From positions 19,998,210-20,062,209 of the forward strand of contig CM025849.1 in the NCBI GenBank assembly GCA_003952965.2: a DNA stretch of 64,000 bases, read 5' to 3'. The stretch is from Morella rubra (taxonomy: Eukaryota > Streptophyta > Magnoliopsida > Fagales > Myricaceae). The notes under the pieces were generated by a model. That model was given only the letters and a program-made list of their open reading frames with translations. It searched no databases and had not been told where the DNA came from. Below are positions 53,560 through 64,000 of this stretch, piece after piece. Numbering within the stretch: position 1 is the first letter of the stretch; each line of letters starts with the position of its first letter. Position numbers and translations under genes: made by a program.

Positions 53560-55552
53560 GGTTAGTTGAACCTCATTCTCTTGAGATCCACAATTGAAAA
53601 ATCAAAAGCCTTTCGCAATTTTTGAAAATTGCGTGAAAGTTTTTCTCTCTCCTCTGTTTGATTCATATGAGATATGATGAAATAGATTTATTAACCCATT
53701 GAATATGCATATAAGATATTCTCCCATTCAATTTAATATTCGATATGTTGTTTATCGCGTGAAGAATTTGATTGGCACAACATGTGTATTTTCTTTTATT
53801 TGACTTGAAATATTCGAATTACAAATATGTGTTCTTCGTATTTATTAATTTGATATGAACTGTTCATATAAATATGTTAATAAAAAACTGTTTTTCGATT
53901 AGTATACCATGAAGTCTGTTCGTGTTCTTGAATAAAAGAAAAGTGTTTTCTTTTCCTCAAGAATGTGGCCGGCGGCCATAAGGATGGCTGCCGCCACACA
54001 ATCGGCCGGAGGGGCGCCCAATGTGATTGGGGTGACCCTCTAACCGACGTAGAAAGGAGGTCCAGCAGCCATGGAGCCGTGAACAGCTCCTCACACACCC
54101 ATGTGAGACACGGGTGTGGGCCTCCATAAACGGCGGCCAGCCGCGCTCCAGTAGGCAGCGCGGCGGCCACCGTTGGAACGACCGGTCAGCGTCCAGCCTG
54201 TGGCTGGCCGGACGTGACCGGCAAGTGATGGACGGCGGCCAGCAGAGCTAGCCGCTAGTCCCTTCCAAGCGGCGCCCAGGCATCTCTATGCCTGGGTCGG
54301 ACGCTTGGGCCGAATGGGTAGGGCAGCTTTGTGCCCTACCCGGCCTATAAAGATTGGGTTATTTTTTTAAAAAAGCCTAGTTTTTATTTTTTATTTTAAA
54401 AGGGAAAGGCCCAATAGTTGGGTAGGGTTTGAAATTTTTTTAAATGAATGGGCTTGTTGTTTAAATCAGTTTGGGCTGTTCAAAGACGCATGGGCTAAAA
54501 ATTTTTTAAAAACGGGACCATGTCATGTTTTAAAAGGTTGGGCTGTTTTTCTTCTTAAAAATCGTTTGGGCCAGAGAAGTTTTAAAAAGGAGAAGCCCAA
54601 AATTGTTTGTTTGATAAAAAGTTGTTGGGCTACTTGGTTTTAAATTGATGGGCCGAATTTTTTTTTAAATTTAGCCCATATCTCATGTTGTTTTAACAGA
54701 TTGGGCCGAATAGTTTCATTTATAAAAGAAAAGCCCAATTTTCTAAAGAGAGGCCCAGTTTAGTTTTAAAGGAGAAAGGAGAGAGAGCCAATGGATTCGG
54801 TCCAAGTTTGACCCGGACCATGACCCATCACCGAACGGGTTGGATCCGGATCGGTGGTCAAACGTTGACCGTTGACCAACTTGGTTTGACTTTGTTGACT
54901 TTTTTATTTTATTAAAAAAAAAAAAAAAAACTTTTTTTCTAAAATTTTAAATGCAAGGGTTAAATGGGATTGTTTAGAGGAAACTAATCCCATGGCCCCC
55001 ATTGTTGGTAAATGAGAATTCTATTTTGTTGAGGATTGGATGAAACTAAAATAGGGGATTCCAATTTCTTAATTTTATAGTTTGTCTTGTTTATTTCTTT
55101 GGAAGATAAATGAGGATGTATGAGGAGTGGGGGTGTTGACTAAAATAGCAGTACTAACCCATTTCAAAATTACATTTAAATTAGACGATGGTTGCCCTTA
55201 ATCAAATAAACACGTACGCTAAAATAGTGAATATCGTGTTTGTTTGATGGCCAAAAGGAATGTCAAGAATTACGAATAATTACATGCTATGAGTATGTGA
55301 CATGAGATGAATTCGTAATGGATAATTATTATTCGATTTTACAAGATGTGCCCATGGTTACTAAAATAGTGTCATGTGCATATGAGGTAAGAGTTCTTGA
55401 TACCCACTAGTGACACAGAATATAATTGTTATATTCTAGATTTTTCTTGATTGTAATGTCGTAGTGGGAGGTACCATTAGTTATTCAAAAACCCGATGCT
55501 AGTGGAATATAAATACATGTGATTATTCTTTCTTTGTTTTTGCAGATTCAAT
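53560..55552 (+). other. Long gag-less leader of element C
   Basis: About 2 kb with no gag frame. It includes a GC-rich block (53960-54345) with many GGCGGCC words, the TGGGC-rich stretch (54345-54780), an A run (54915-54930) and AT-rich sequence. Near its end a T-rich tract ends in TTTTTGCAG (55545), a good splice acceptor right before the ATG at 55553. The minus-strand frame at 53877-54170 lies in the GC block and has no known domain. Confidence 0.6.
54345..54780 (+). repeat. TGGGC(C/T)-rich repetitive stretch in the leader of C
   Basis: About 14 copies of TGGGC(T/C) or its complement GCCCA, spaced 20-45 bp, each followed by T-rich TTTTAAA words (examples at 54448, 54471, 54490, 54538, 54566, 54624, 54647, 54701). 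The word equals the plant site II element bound by TCP factors; whether it acts so here is unknown. Confidence 0.6.
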
Positions 55553-57303
55553 ATGTCAAATCTTTATCCTTCATATGATATTTTAGGACTGGGCCAAAAT
55601 GTTATTGATCGAAATATGATTCCTTCTAAAGATATGCTAGTTATAGATGCGAATTTGATGGATTTTCCATTAAATTCTTGGTGCGTCGATTCAGCGCTAC
55701 CTCTCACATTTGCAAGGGTTTAAAGAAACCCAGAGGTTGAATAAAAGGGGAAAATGTGTTAAGAATGGGAACGACTGCAAATGTTGCAGCAACATCCATT
55801 GGTATTTTTCACTTAAGTCTATAAAGAAATAAAACTTTGATTTTGGATGACTGTCTTTATGTGCCAGAAGTTCATAGAAATTTGATCTCAGTTTCAAAAC
55901 TTTGTTTATCAGGACATCACTATTTTTCGGTTCTAAACTTGTTATCAAATTTAAAAATCAGTTTGTAGCTTCTGGTACTATGATTGATGGTTTATATATT
56001 TTGGATATTATGGTAGACTCTGTGAATAATATTGAGAAAGATGCTGATACCAGTGTTACAACTCTAAAAAGGAAGAGGGATGTGAATCCCACTTATTTGT
56101 GGCATCTGAGACTTGGTCATACTAATCTGGATAGGATCAACAGATTAGTGAGGGATGGGCCATTAGATCTTTTGAAGGTCGAACCCTACCCTATATGTGA
56201 ACCTTGCTTGGAAGGTAAAATGACCAAGAACCCTTTTAAGGGAAAAATGATAAGAGCTACTGGTCTATTAGAGTTGGTATACACTGATGTATGTGGTCCC
56301 TTTAACCACATAGCCAAAGGAGGTTTTTCCTACTTCATTACTTTTACAATGATTATTCCAGGTATGGTTAACTATACCTGATGAAACAAAAATCTGAAAC
56401 CTTTGAAAAGTTCAAAGAATTTCAGATGGAAGTAGAAAACCAATTGGAAGGAGTATAAAGATACTCAAGTCTGACAGAGGAGATGAATACATCTCTGGTG
56501 AATTTCAGACATATCTATGAGATAAAGGCATCACATCTCAGATGACTCACCGTGCTACACCACAACACAATGGTGTTGCAGAAAGAAGAAATCGAACCTT
56601 ATTGGATATAGGTTCGATCAATGATGAGCATATCTGAATTACCTATATATTTTAGGGTTACGCCTTGGAGGCAGCTATTTATATCTTAAACATGATACCC
56701 ACTAAGTTAGTTCCAAAAACTCTTTATGAATTATGGATTGGTAAGAGACCTAGTCTTAATCATTTGAGAGTATGTGGATGTCCAGCTCACGTTAAAGTGT
56801 TTAATGTGGGAAAGCTGGAATCAAGGACTATAAAGTGTGGGTTACCCAAAAATGGCCACTGGATATCATTTTATGATCCATGTGATAAAAAGGTAATTAT
56901 CAGCAGGAACGCAACTTTTCTTGAAGAAGAGTATTGCCTTAGTACAGGTAGAAGCAAGATTGTTCTTGGAGAACAGTTTGCTAAGCCAGTAACTCAGGCA
57001 GATGAGATCAATGAAAGGAATATTACTGAACCTACTAATGAGTCTGAAAGTTCAGAACTCAGGAGCCTCAACGTAGTACAAGGGTAATTAGACCTCCAGT
57101 GAGATTATCATTGCTAAATGAGATTTATCAAATGGAATCGGAGGGATTGGATGATGATCCATACAATTACCAAGAGGCTATATGTGACAAGGATGCAGCA
57201 CACTGGAAAGTGGCAATGGAGTCTAAGATGGACTCCATGTACTCCAATGAGGTCTGGACACTTGTTGATCAACCAAAAGGCATTAAGCCTATAGGTTGTA
57301 AAT
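55553..57303 (+). pseudogene. Element C pol: protease, pre-integrase, integrase
   Basis: After ATG 55553 a short N-terminus runs straight into the protease-like NSWCVDSA (55676-55700; the usual DSGATSH is altered by a deletion). Then come LCLSGHHYFF, the pre-integrase motif LWHLRLGHTNLDRINRLV and CEPCLEGKMTKNPF (55902-56240), the integrase core (TDVCGPF; SDRGDEYIS; PQHNGVAERRNRTLLD, with two stops, 56290-56610) and its C-terminal part AAIYILNMIPTKLVPKTLYE, WIGKRPSLNHLRVCGCPAHV (56665-57087). HWKVAMESKMDSMYSNEVW (57200-57260) opens the RT region. Shifts lie near 55720, 56380 and 57090. Confidence 0.9.
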
Positions 57304-57700
57304 GAGAGTTCAAAAAGAAAGAGGAGGACCCACTGGATAGTTAGAGACCTTTGAAGCCAGATTGGTAGTGAAGGGTTATACTCAAAAATATTGTATTGAC
57401 TATGAGGAAACTTTTTCACTAGTGGCTATGATGAAGTCCATCAGAATTCTGTTGTCTATTGCAGCTCATTATGATTATGAGATATGGCAGATGGATGTTA
57501 AAACCGCATTTCTGAATGGGTACATCCACAAGGAGATTTATATTGAACAACCTGAGAGTTTCCAATCTCCAGATAGTGAGGCAAAAGTGTGCAAATTGAA
57601 TAAGTCCACTTATGGACTTAAACAGGCATCGCTTTGTTGGAACATGCGTTTTGATGAAATGATCAAAGAGTTTGGTTTTTCGCAAAACATGGATGAGCCT
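57304..57700 (+). pseudogene. Element C pol: reverse transcriptase, first part
   Basis: [78 protein letters not shown] and [10 protein letters not shown]. The frame is cut at 57701 by a solo LTR and resumes at 58923. These motifs are of TNT1/Tork-type copia. Confidence 0.9.
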
Positions 57701-58922
57701 TGAAAGTCAAAATACCAACCCAAGAGGGGGGTGAATTGGGTTTTAATAAATTTTGAAAACTTTTTCAAGAAATGAAGCAATATAATGATAAAGCCTATAA
57801 CACAACAAGGAGAGATATGTGCAAGTAAACTGAAGAGATAGTGAAAAGGAGATGACACCGTAATTTTAGGTGGTTCGGCTAACCTTGCCTACGTCCACCC
57901 CAAGGCTATTTACTTCCTTGGGCTTCTTTTCACTATTCTTCAAATAGCAAACACACTTAGCTTCTCGGGGTGCTAAGGAACCTTTACAAAGCGTTTTTAG
58001 AGCTCACGCTTTAACTCTCTTCACAAATCCTTAAACCTAAGGATTTCTTCTACTTACGAGTAGGACCCAGTGTTTACCCAACACTCACGAGGTTTAAAAA
58101 TGAATGGGTACAATGAGAAGGTCACGGAATAGCTCTTAAAGCCAGTATACAAGTGTGAAGCACAAAAGCAAGAAGACAAAAATCACAAAAGAAAGCTAAA
58201 GTATTTCAGGGAAAGGGCAGGCTTTCTTGGTTGGTACGAGCTTCTCTCTTCTTCAAGGCTCTTTCTCTCTCAAGAAGTTAGGTCAATAAGTAATTTCCAA
58301 TATGCGCGCGTTCGAGAGAGTTTTCTTCTTCTTGAATCTTGTATTTAAGGCATCTTGACTTCAACGATCATCGTGGTAGGTGAGAATGGCGTTGGAAAGG
58401 TGCCAGTGATTTAAGGAGCACCAATTTTGAACGTTCTGACATTTTCCGAAAATCTTCAACCAAGTGGCATGTGTTGACACATGAATGGTATGTGTTGACA
58501 CATCAAAATTTGAACTACTCGGGAGTCAGTGCAATGTGTCGGCACCATGTCTTCTATGTGTCGACACTTCCTTTTGTCTGGAAAAAGATCTCGGGTGTAA
58601 GTGCAATGTGTCTACACTATGTCATCTATGTGTCGACACCAAAGAGTACTGGAGAGAGTTTTTGTGAAAATGAAGCTTCCAAACCGTTCCAACACATATT
58701 TAAACACCTACATAGAAGAAATTGATCTATTAACTTGTGTAGTGATGTTTTAAAAAACTTATACATATATAGAGAGAGAAAAACTTCAATCCCTTGAAAT
58801 ATAACTTTGGAAATAGTGGATTGACAAAATAAAATCTAAAGTCTTCAAAACTTAGAAACTTTTTGTTATCATCAAAATCAAATATGATTTGTTTTACAAA
58901 AACAACAACCTTGGGCTAACAA
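57701..58922 (-). mobile_element. Solo LTR of the Sirevirus A family, TSD AGCCT, inside C pol
   Basis: Read leftward: TGTTAGCCCAAGGTTGTTG ... GGTTGGTATTTTGACTTTCA, 1222 bp. AGCCT flanks both ends (57696-57700, 58923-58927). It has the palindrome cluster (TGTGTTGACACA twice, TGTGTCGGCAC, ATGTGTCGACAC; 58465-58640). It is younger than element C, which it interrupts. Confidence 0.95.
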
Positions 58923-59655
58923 GCCTTGTGTATACAAGGAGATTAATGGGAGTTCAGTGATGTTTTTTATTTTGTATGTTGATGATATTCTACTTATAGG
59001 GAATGACGTCGGGGCGATGTCATCCGTGAAAACATGGTTGGCGAACCAATTTTTCAATAAAAGACCTTAGGGAAGCGTCCTATATTCTTGGAATCAAATT
59101 GTTTAGAGACCGAGAAAAGAGGCTTTTGGGACTTTCACAAGTCCACTATATTAACAACATACTGGCAAGGTTTAGTATCCAGGATGCCAAGAAAGGGTTC
59201 TTATCTTTTAGGCATAATATTCATCTCTCCAAAAGGATGTCTCTCGAGACACAAGAAGAGAGAGGTAAGATGAGGTCATGTCCTTATGCTTTGGCTATAG
59301 GGAGCCTCATGTATGCAATACTTTATACAAGGCCAGATATTAGTCATGTTGTTAGTATTGTGATTAGATATCGATCAAATACAGGTCCTGAACACTAGAC
59401 AGCAATTAAGCATATCCTCAAGTATTTAAAAAGGAACCAAACACTACATGTTGGTGTTTAGAGGTGAGGATTCGCAAATACATAGAAAGAAGGTTTCATC
59501 TTATACGTGACATAGTGAACCGGGGTGATGTGGTTATGAACAAGATAGCATCAGCTGAGAACATTGCAGACCCGTTCACAAAGACATTGACGCAGAAGGT
59601 GTTTGAGAAACATTTAGAGTCAATGAGAGTCAAGTATATGTATAACTGGTTTTAA
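58923..59655 (+). pseudogene. Element C pol: RT C-terminus and truncated RNase H
   Basis: Continues RT with the catalytic box LYVDDILLIGNDVG (58970-59011), LASRFLSQV-type thumb sequence (LLGLSQVHYINNILARFSIQ), then SCPYALAIGSLMYAILYTRP, DISHVVSI (59270-59360) and IKHILKYLKRNQTLHV. At ~59460 the frame jumps directly to the end of RNase H, KYIERRFHLIRDIVNRGDVV then NKIASAENIADPFTKTL, so the central RNase H with its active site is deleted. Stop at 59653-59655. Confidence 0.85.
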
Positions 59656-59670
59656 GTGCAAGTGGGAGAT
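59656..59670 (+). promoter_or_regulatory. Polypurine tract of element C
   Basis: GTGCAAGTGGGAGAT directly before the 3' LTR start TGTTAGAAG. Confidence 0.8.
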
Positions 59671-60939
59671 TGTTAGAAGTATGCCCTAAAAATCAGTTTT
59701 ATTTAAAGATGATTATATGATAATTATTTATTTTGTGTTTATCACATATGTTTATTTATTTATGGGTATTGTGTTGTGGCATAAGATGTCACACAGTTTT
59801 ATTGTTAAATGACATTGTAGAGAAGTCATGCCAATGATTAATGAATCAAAGGCGGAGAGTATGAATTTTCGGGTTCTTGTTTACTTGATGTTTGTTCTAG
59901 ACCAAGGTACATGTTTATGTATAATAGGTCTACACTCGTTGTGCCTCTATTAAATAGATGATGGACTCTATCATTGAGGTGGTGACCTTAAGCAAACGAG
60001 TGGTGCATGTAAGAGTACATGCATTGAACGGGATCTAATATGAATATCTTCTAGAAGTGATCACCAATGGTGAGAATGATATTCAACACAATCGACTTAT
60101 GGTATCCTTAGACCTGAGAGGTTTATATGGAATTGTTTGTTGTATACTTGTGTTGACCGAGTCATTTGGTGATGATCTTTATAGGTCAAATATTCCAGAC
60201 AAAGTTGGGTCTTGTATATAGTAAATAGTTTTGTATAATGCTTAATAAGGAATCCACCAGTCTCTTAACGAGACAGTATATTCATTAAATCTGTATGGGT
60301 TGAACTCTGGAAAATCACTGGCTAGTGTAATTAATAAATTGTTTTGGAAACAATTTGGGAGTTCAACAAATTACATATTTGAATTAAGAATTATATGAGC
60401 TAGGGATTTAATCGGTGATATTATTCTGATCCTATTGGCTCATGTGGAATATAGAATGGTGGAAGGATAAATAAGTTAATATTGTTGGAAAAAGGGATTT
60501 CACAAATCAATCTCAAAATTTTCGGGGGTGAATTGTAATATGTTGATGGACTTGATTACAATTAGTAGAAGCCTAAAATTCGAAATAAAAGAATATAAGG
60601 GAGTTAATGGAAAAAGAGTTTTTCCATGTGATCCTACGGCCGAGATTGAGATCCCTAACGATCCCACGCATATCACAGCTAGGGTTTTCATATATAAGGA
60701 TAGCTATGAGATAGTTTACCCTAGTAGAATTAAATGGACTAATTGTTAGTCTAAGAGTTGGCCATCAAGACTCAAAGAAAACCCTAAAATAGTTGTGAGC
60801 GTGGAGAGGAAGGAGGCAGAACACTTGCTGCTATTGTGGAATCTCGGATTGTGATTCGACAAGAACCTAAAGATTATCGAAGAATTCTCAGAATCTAAGA
60901 AGAGAATTGTTAAGTTAATTTTTCGCAAACAAACTTTCA
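59671..60939 (+). mobile_element. 3' LTR of element C
   Basis: TGTTAGAAGTATGCCCTAAA ... TTCGCAAACAAACTTTCA, 1269 bp. It is very similar to the 5' LTR, with small indels, so the insertion is not old. Confidence 0.95.
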
Positions 60940-60984
60940 TCAACTCATGGCATGCCGTGAGAATTTTTACTCTCCCTTTGTGAA

Positions 60985-61259
60985 GCGCAGAGAGCTTCCC
61001 GAGAGCAGGAGGAATAAACCCCACGAGTTTTCCATTTGGAACGGTGAGAGAGACGACCTGTTCTTCTCTGCACGTAACTCCAACCCACGAACATGGACTT
61101 ATGTCAGAAGCGTTCCAATTTTTCAAATGACCATTTGTGCTATCTTTTATGCATTGCTTAAATGACAAAAGTGGATGCAAGACCTTCCACATCTACTGAA
61201 CCCACACTAGCAAAATAGTTGCATATAAGGAAAGCCAAGAAAATTATTTGTAAAACCAT
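60985..61259 (-). pseudogene. LRR receptor-like kinase 5' gene fragment: signal peptide and LRR N-terminal cap
   Basis: From ATG 61259 the minus strand encodes a signal peptide (MVLQIIFLAFLICNYFASVG). After one frameshift near 61180 comes LLSFKQCIKDSTNGHLKNWN, ISPCSWVGVTCREEQVVSL, then LVGFIPPALGKLSALHK. This is the LRRNT cap (L..FK..., L.NW....PC.W.GV.C) and first LRR of a plant receptor-like kinase, usually an extracellular ligand-binding part. The fragment ends near 60985; no further LRR, transmembrane or kinase region is present. It lies in the Pack-MULE-like element, in minus orientation. Confidence 0.8.
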
Positions 61260-61829
61260 CTTTTGGGAGAGCGTTCTTGAAGGCAATGCAAAGACGAAAC
61301 GGTTTTCCTCAGGAATTGATGCATGCGACAGAGCTCAAAAAGCGCCAAGACTGAATACAGAGAAAATCAGAGGTGGTGCTCTCTACATAGACATAACCAT
61401 GATGGGACAAAAGGAAATGACCCAACGAAAATAACAATCGATTAGCGAGGAATGAGAAGACAATGTCTGCTTCCTCTTACAAAAGAAATTTGTCCTGGGT
61501 TGGCTGGCAATTGGCATATCGAGGGTCGTTTTCCTCTCAAAAGGTCCAGACCTGTTTTAGAGTGATTGGAGGCGATGTTTGCTGCGTATGAAGGCAGCTG
61601 AATGAGGCACAAACAGTTTGGCAGCGTGTGTTTGACTGTTGCTTGTGCCTCCTCTTTCTAGTTCCTTTCGATGACAGTGAAAGAATGTACTTACCTCAAA
61701 TGGCTTGCAATTAGGAAGAACGCAGACTTATTTCGAACATAATGGGTCTGTCGTTTGAGAACTAACGTTAGGGCGAAATATATGAAAAAGAGACAATGGG
61801 ATAGATCTTGCGGAAGAAGGAGATGTTTG
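61260..61829 (-). other. Leader-like sequence upstream of the captured receptor-kinase fragment
   Basis: About 570 bp between the right TIR and the captured ATG. No coding content in the minus direction; it may be captured 5' UTR or promoter. The plus frame at 61219-61434 has no known domain. Confidence 0.4.
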
Positions 61830-62084
61830 CAAAGTGAGAGACTTGTGGGGTTAGGGTTCACTTATGTGGACAGCGGGAAAAGGGGTTTTGAGCTGACCTT
61901 GAGAGATGATATGGCAAAGAGGGTTGATGTGGAGCGAATTCCGTCAAGCGAGGCTAATAGAATGAGGAGGAGGGACGAACGGCAAACAAAGGAGGGACTA
62001 CAGGGACTAAATTTATGCTTTTCATATCACGGGGACCAAATTGATTTTTGCATATAGTATGAGGACCAATTTTGTATTTTTTCC
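61830..62084 (-). repeat. Right terminal inverted repeat of the Pack-MULE-like element
   Basis: Reverse complement of the left arm (50700-50965), roughly 85% alike by eye. Confidence 0.85.
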
Positions 62085-62090
62085 TATAAT

Positions 62091-62380
62091 TAATAATTGG
62101 GCCTTGGGTCTCTAAAGATACTCCTTTTGGCCGTTAGGGTAATCTTTCTAGGATTAAGTGCTTCTCTTTTAATTTCTCATTTTATATTATTTTTATTGTT
62201 GGGAATAACATTCACGTCTTATATTTATTGGTTTTTTGAGCTTCCAATGAAATCTCCAAAATCCATTTTTGGCCTATTAGGCATTGTTTCCTCATTTTAG
62301 AGTCCTTTAGGCTCTTTTTATTTAATGGGTCCACTTAGGGCCAAAATGGGCCTTTGCTTTTTTATATGTTTCATATCCAT
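62091..62380. repeat. GGGCC-rich flank
   Basis: TTGGGCCTTGGGTC, TTTTGGCCGTT, TTGGCCTATTAGGC, GAGTCCTTTAGGCTC and GGGCCAAAATGGGCC occur as small inverted pairs. This looks related to the hairpin minisatellite at 50173-50490 on the other side of the Pack-MULE. Confidence 0.4.
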
Positions 62381-63999
62381 TCTTGCGCCTCATTACAAAT
62401 GTTCAGCCTCCGTAGTACAGATTCAACTCAGGTCTTCAAAACCAGATCAAGAATTAGGGCCTTTAGGCCCATTTTTCTAGATTTGCCCCTTCAAAATCTC
62501 TTCTTCTCACCTTTCCTTAATCCTTTTGCTCTTGAAATTTTGCCATGCGTCCAGAACGCATCTTAACATGCTTAGTGAGTTTTGTACAGAAATGACACAT
62601 GCAATAATACATGTTATCCAGGTATGTCACAAAGAGACCAAATTTATGCATACATGTATGTAATCCGATCACTTTTTGCCACACAAAATATTATCTTTAA
62701 CTTGTAGGGTACCTCTGAGACAACAATGAACATGCCATGACATTCCAAGACACGATCAAAATCATAAAGACGTCAAAACATAGCTCCAAGTCACCATATT
62801 TTTATGAAAACTTCAAAGATAAGCACATGCGTGTAATCTTCTTATGAACCGTGACCCTTGGACCACAAATCTAAACATTTTAGCCACTGAACCTACGACA
62901 CAATATGTCTACATGGCCATTTATCTCAAGGACACAACAACAAAAGCTAATCTTCCAAAGCCTCACAGAGCCATCGTCGTGCGGAGGTAAAGAGCATAAA
63001 GTTGTATTTTTCAACCCTTTTTCACAAAACTCGTGTTTAAGGCTTCTAACCCTTTAGATGATCTTTTCATGCGAGAGCCTTATGTACAGATTTGAAAATA
63101 CTATTTTGAGACCACATCTCATCAACATTTTCACACATACACGGCTACACACATGCACTCACATCACAACCTACAAAACTACGACTTACCTTTCCTTTAC
63201 GCTTGTTTTCATATAAAAGCCAACACAATCGTGAAGAGCTTTTCTTCGTGGATCGTTTATTGGGTTTGACCAATTCTATTTTATTAAATGTTGGTATGTT
63301 ATACAGGCTTCTTATGTGTCGTTTTTGGAATGGGCTTTCATGGGCCTTTCGACATTCAATGGGCCTAATAAATTTTAGATTCTGTATCACCTAGACGATA
63401 AATGGACCCAGGTAGATGAGATTATTTCAATCTAGAAGGTTCACATTCTTCTCTTGGAAGGCAAGAGAATGGTGGGTAGATATAATCATGGTTTTGTTAT
63501 CTATGGGGCTGATGATCAGGTAACTAGCTGTCAACTGTTCTGCAGCTTTTGGGGGTTTGTTGGCTGCCAGCATCAAATGGAGTGTTGCAGACGAAGAGCA
63601 CTAAATTTTTGCGGCTGTTCGTTGGTGACAGAACTGGGATATTGGGATTTTGTAATAATGATGAGCCCCTATCTGATCCTGGGGTACGTGTGCTTGGAAT
63701 ATGCCAAACAGTGATTAATTACGTAGTATCTCAGCGAAAAATTTTAGGTTAAAATTTTAGAAGTCGATAAAGAAATAGAGAGAATGAAAAAATTAGTGAA
63801 AAGTGAAAAAGTAAATAAAAAAATAAAATAAATTGTAAAAAAATGAAGAGAAAAAAAGAATTATAACGATGATATTAAAATTTTAGTTTAGCAGACATTA
63901 TGTTCTTCCAAAGACGTTAGCGAGTGAACACGGTGAAGAGACTCACCAAGATGAACGGACTAAAATAGCAGGATTCTAATTAAAGAGCTGGAGGAATTG
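62381..63999. other. No gene recognised
   Basis: Mixed AT-rich DNA with short frames on both strands and no domain I recognise. An A-rich low-complexity tract (GAAAAAATTAG, AAATAAAAAAATAAAATAAA) lies at 63765-63865. Confidence 0.4.
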
Positions 64000-64000
64000 G

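Larger units (their letters stand above)
52319..60939 (+). mobile_element. Copia retrotransposon C (Tork-like), full length but without gag, TSD TCAAC
   Basis: LTRs at 52319-53544 and 59671-60939, primer binding site after the first, polypurine tract before the second, and TCAAC at both flanks (52314-52318, 60940-60944). Between PBS and protease lie 2.1 kb of repetitive leader instead of a gag gene. Pol is decayed and interrupted by an A-family solo LTR (57701-58922). Without gag it could only move with helper proteins. Confidence 0.95.
50700..62084 (-). mobile_element. Pack-MULE-like transposon with long TIRs carrying an LRR receptor-kinase gene fragment; contains nested elements
   Basis: Left arm AAGGGATAAATGCAAAATTG (50700) and right arm (rc: AGGAAAAAATACAAAATTGG at 62084) are inverted copies over ~265 bp. 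ATAATT follows on the right (62085-62090) and precedes on the left. Removing the solo LTR 51018-52266, element C 52319-60939 and their target duplications leaves only ~1.5 kb. The cargo is a receptor-kinase 5' end on the minus strand (60985-61259) with ~500 bp of upstream leader-like sequence. No transposase. Long TIRs plus a gene fragment define Pack-MULEs; the target duplication (6 bp visible) is shorter than the usual 9 and is partly obscured by the MITE. Confidence 0.65.

Noticed and set aside
53877..54170. Minus-strand frame of 97 residues in GC-rich DNA
   Set aside because: Its length follows from high GC content; no motif, and it lies in the leader of element C opposite to the element.
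61219..61434. Plus-strand frame of 71 residues in the Pack-MULE
   Set aside because: Antisense to the leader of the captured kinase fragment and without known domain.

Overview
This is nuclear DNA of a flowering plant, most likely a eudicot. The window is almost entirely nested transposable elements: Sirevirus-like and Tork-like copia elements, a Tat-lineage gypsy element, gypsy LTRs several kb long, a plant L1-type LINE, hAT and Mutator-like transposons and MITE-like repeats. I see no intact host gene, bacterial operon, CRISPR array, rRNA or tRNA. Host-derived pieces are the first exon of a probable SCAMP gene, a GRF zinc-finger remnant, an F-box gene inside the Tat element, and a captured LRR receptor-kinase 5' end inside a Pack-MULE. 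Nearly every coding region is broken, and many breaks are single-base deletions, so part of the damage may be residual sequencing error.

Left part (1-23 kb). A Tat-type gypsy pol (protease, RT, RNase H, second RNase H, integrase; 1-3696) is followed by a 78-bp tandem array (3841-4735), an antisense ORF (split by a solo LTR at 5246-6055), an F-box-like ORF and a partial LTR (9475-~9900). A 1.72-kb block of this 3' region is tandemly duplicated (5850-7571, 7572-9300). Next comes a LINE on the minus strand, split by a 3.6-kb LTR (10475-14086), then LTR-like sequence to 17.8 kb. Sparse sequence follows, with a SCAMP-like first exon (20017-20061) and a GRF zinc-finger pseudogene (21209-21660).

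Middle (23-50 kb). A hAT element with exact 8-bp target duplications (23321-25739) precedes one broken Sirevirus, here called A. The 3' half of A (27933-32690 plus its 3' LTR ending at 44485) is on the plus strand. Its 5' half (46872-50107) is on the minus strand. Both halves end at the same 5-bp word, ATGAG, next to opposite ends of a gypsy-type LTR (G), so an insertion split A and an inversion then separated the halves. A nearly complete Sirevirus B (32691-42015, minus strand, target duplication GGAGA) sits at the polypurine tract/3' LTR junction of A. A solo LTR of the B family (42754-44021) lies in A's 3' LTR. A Mutator transposase remnant (44486-45960) abuts A. A and B both carry a third ORF downstream of pol, preceded by an array of GTCGAC-centred palindromes that also occurs in their LTRs; in B a TATA box adjoins the internal array.

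Right part (50-64 kb). A 35-bp hairpin minisatellite and a small MITE border a Pack-MULE (50700-62084) whose native size is only about 1.5 kb. It has ~265-bp terminal inverted repeats and the signal peptide plus LRR N-terminal cap of a receptor-like kinase. It is inflated by an inverted solo LTR (51018-52266, TSD CTTCA) and a full-length copia element C (52319-60939, TSD TCAAC). C lacks gag and itself holds an A-family solo LTR (57701-58922, TSD AGCCT). From 62.1 kb to the end I recognise no gene.
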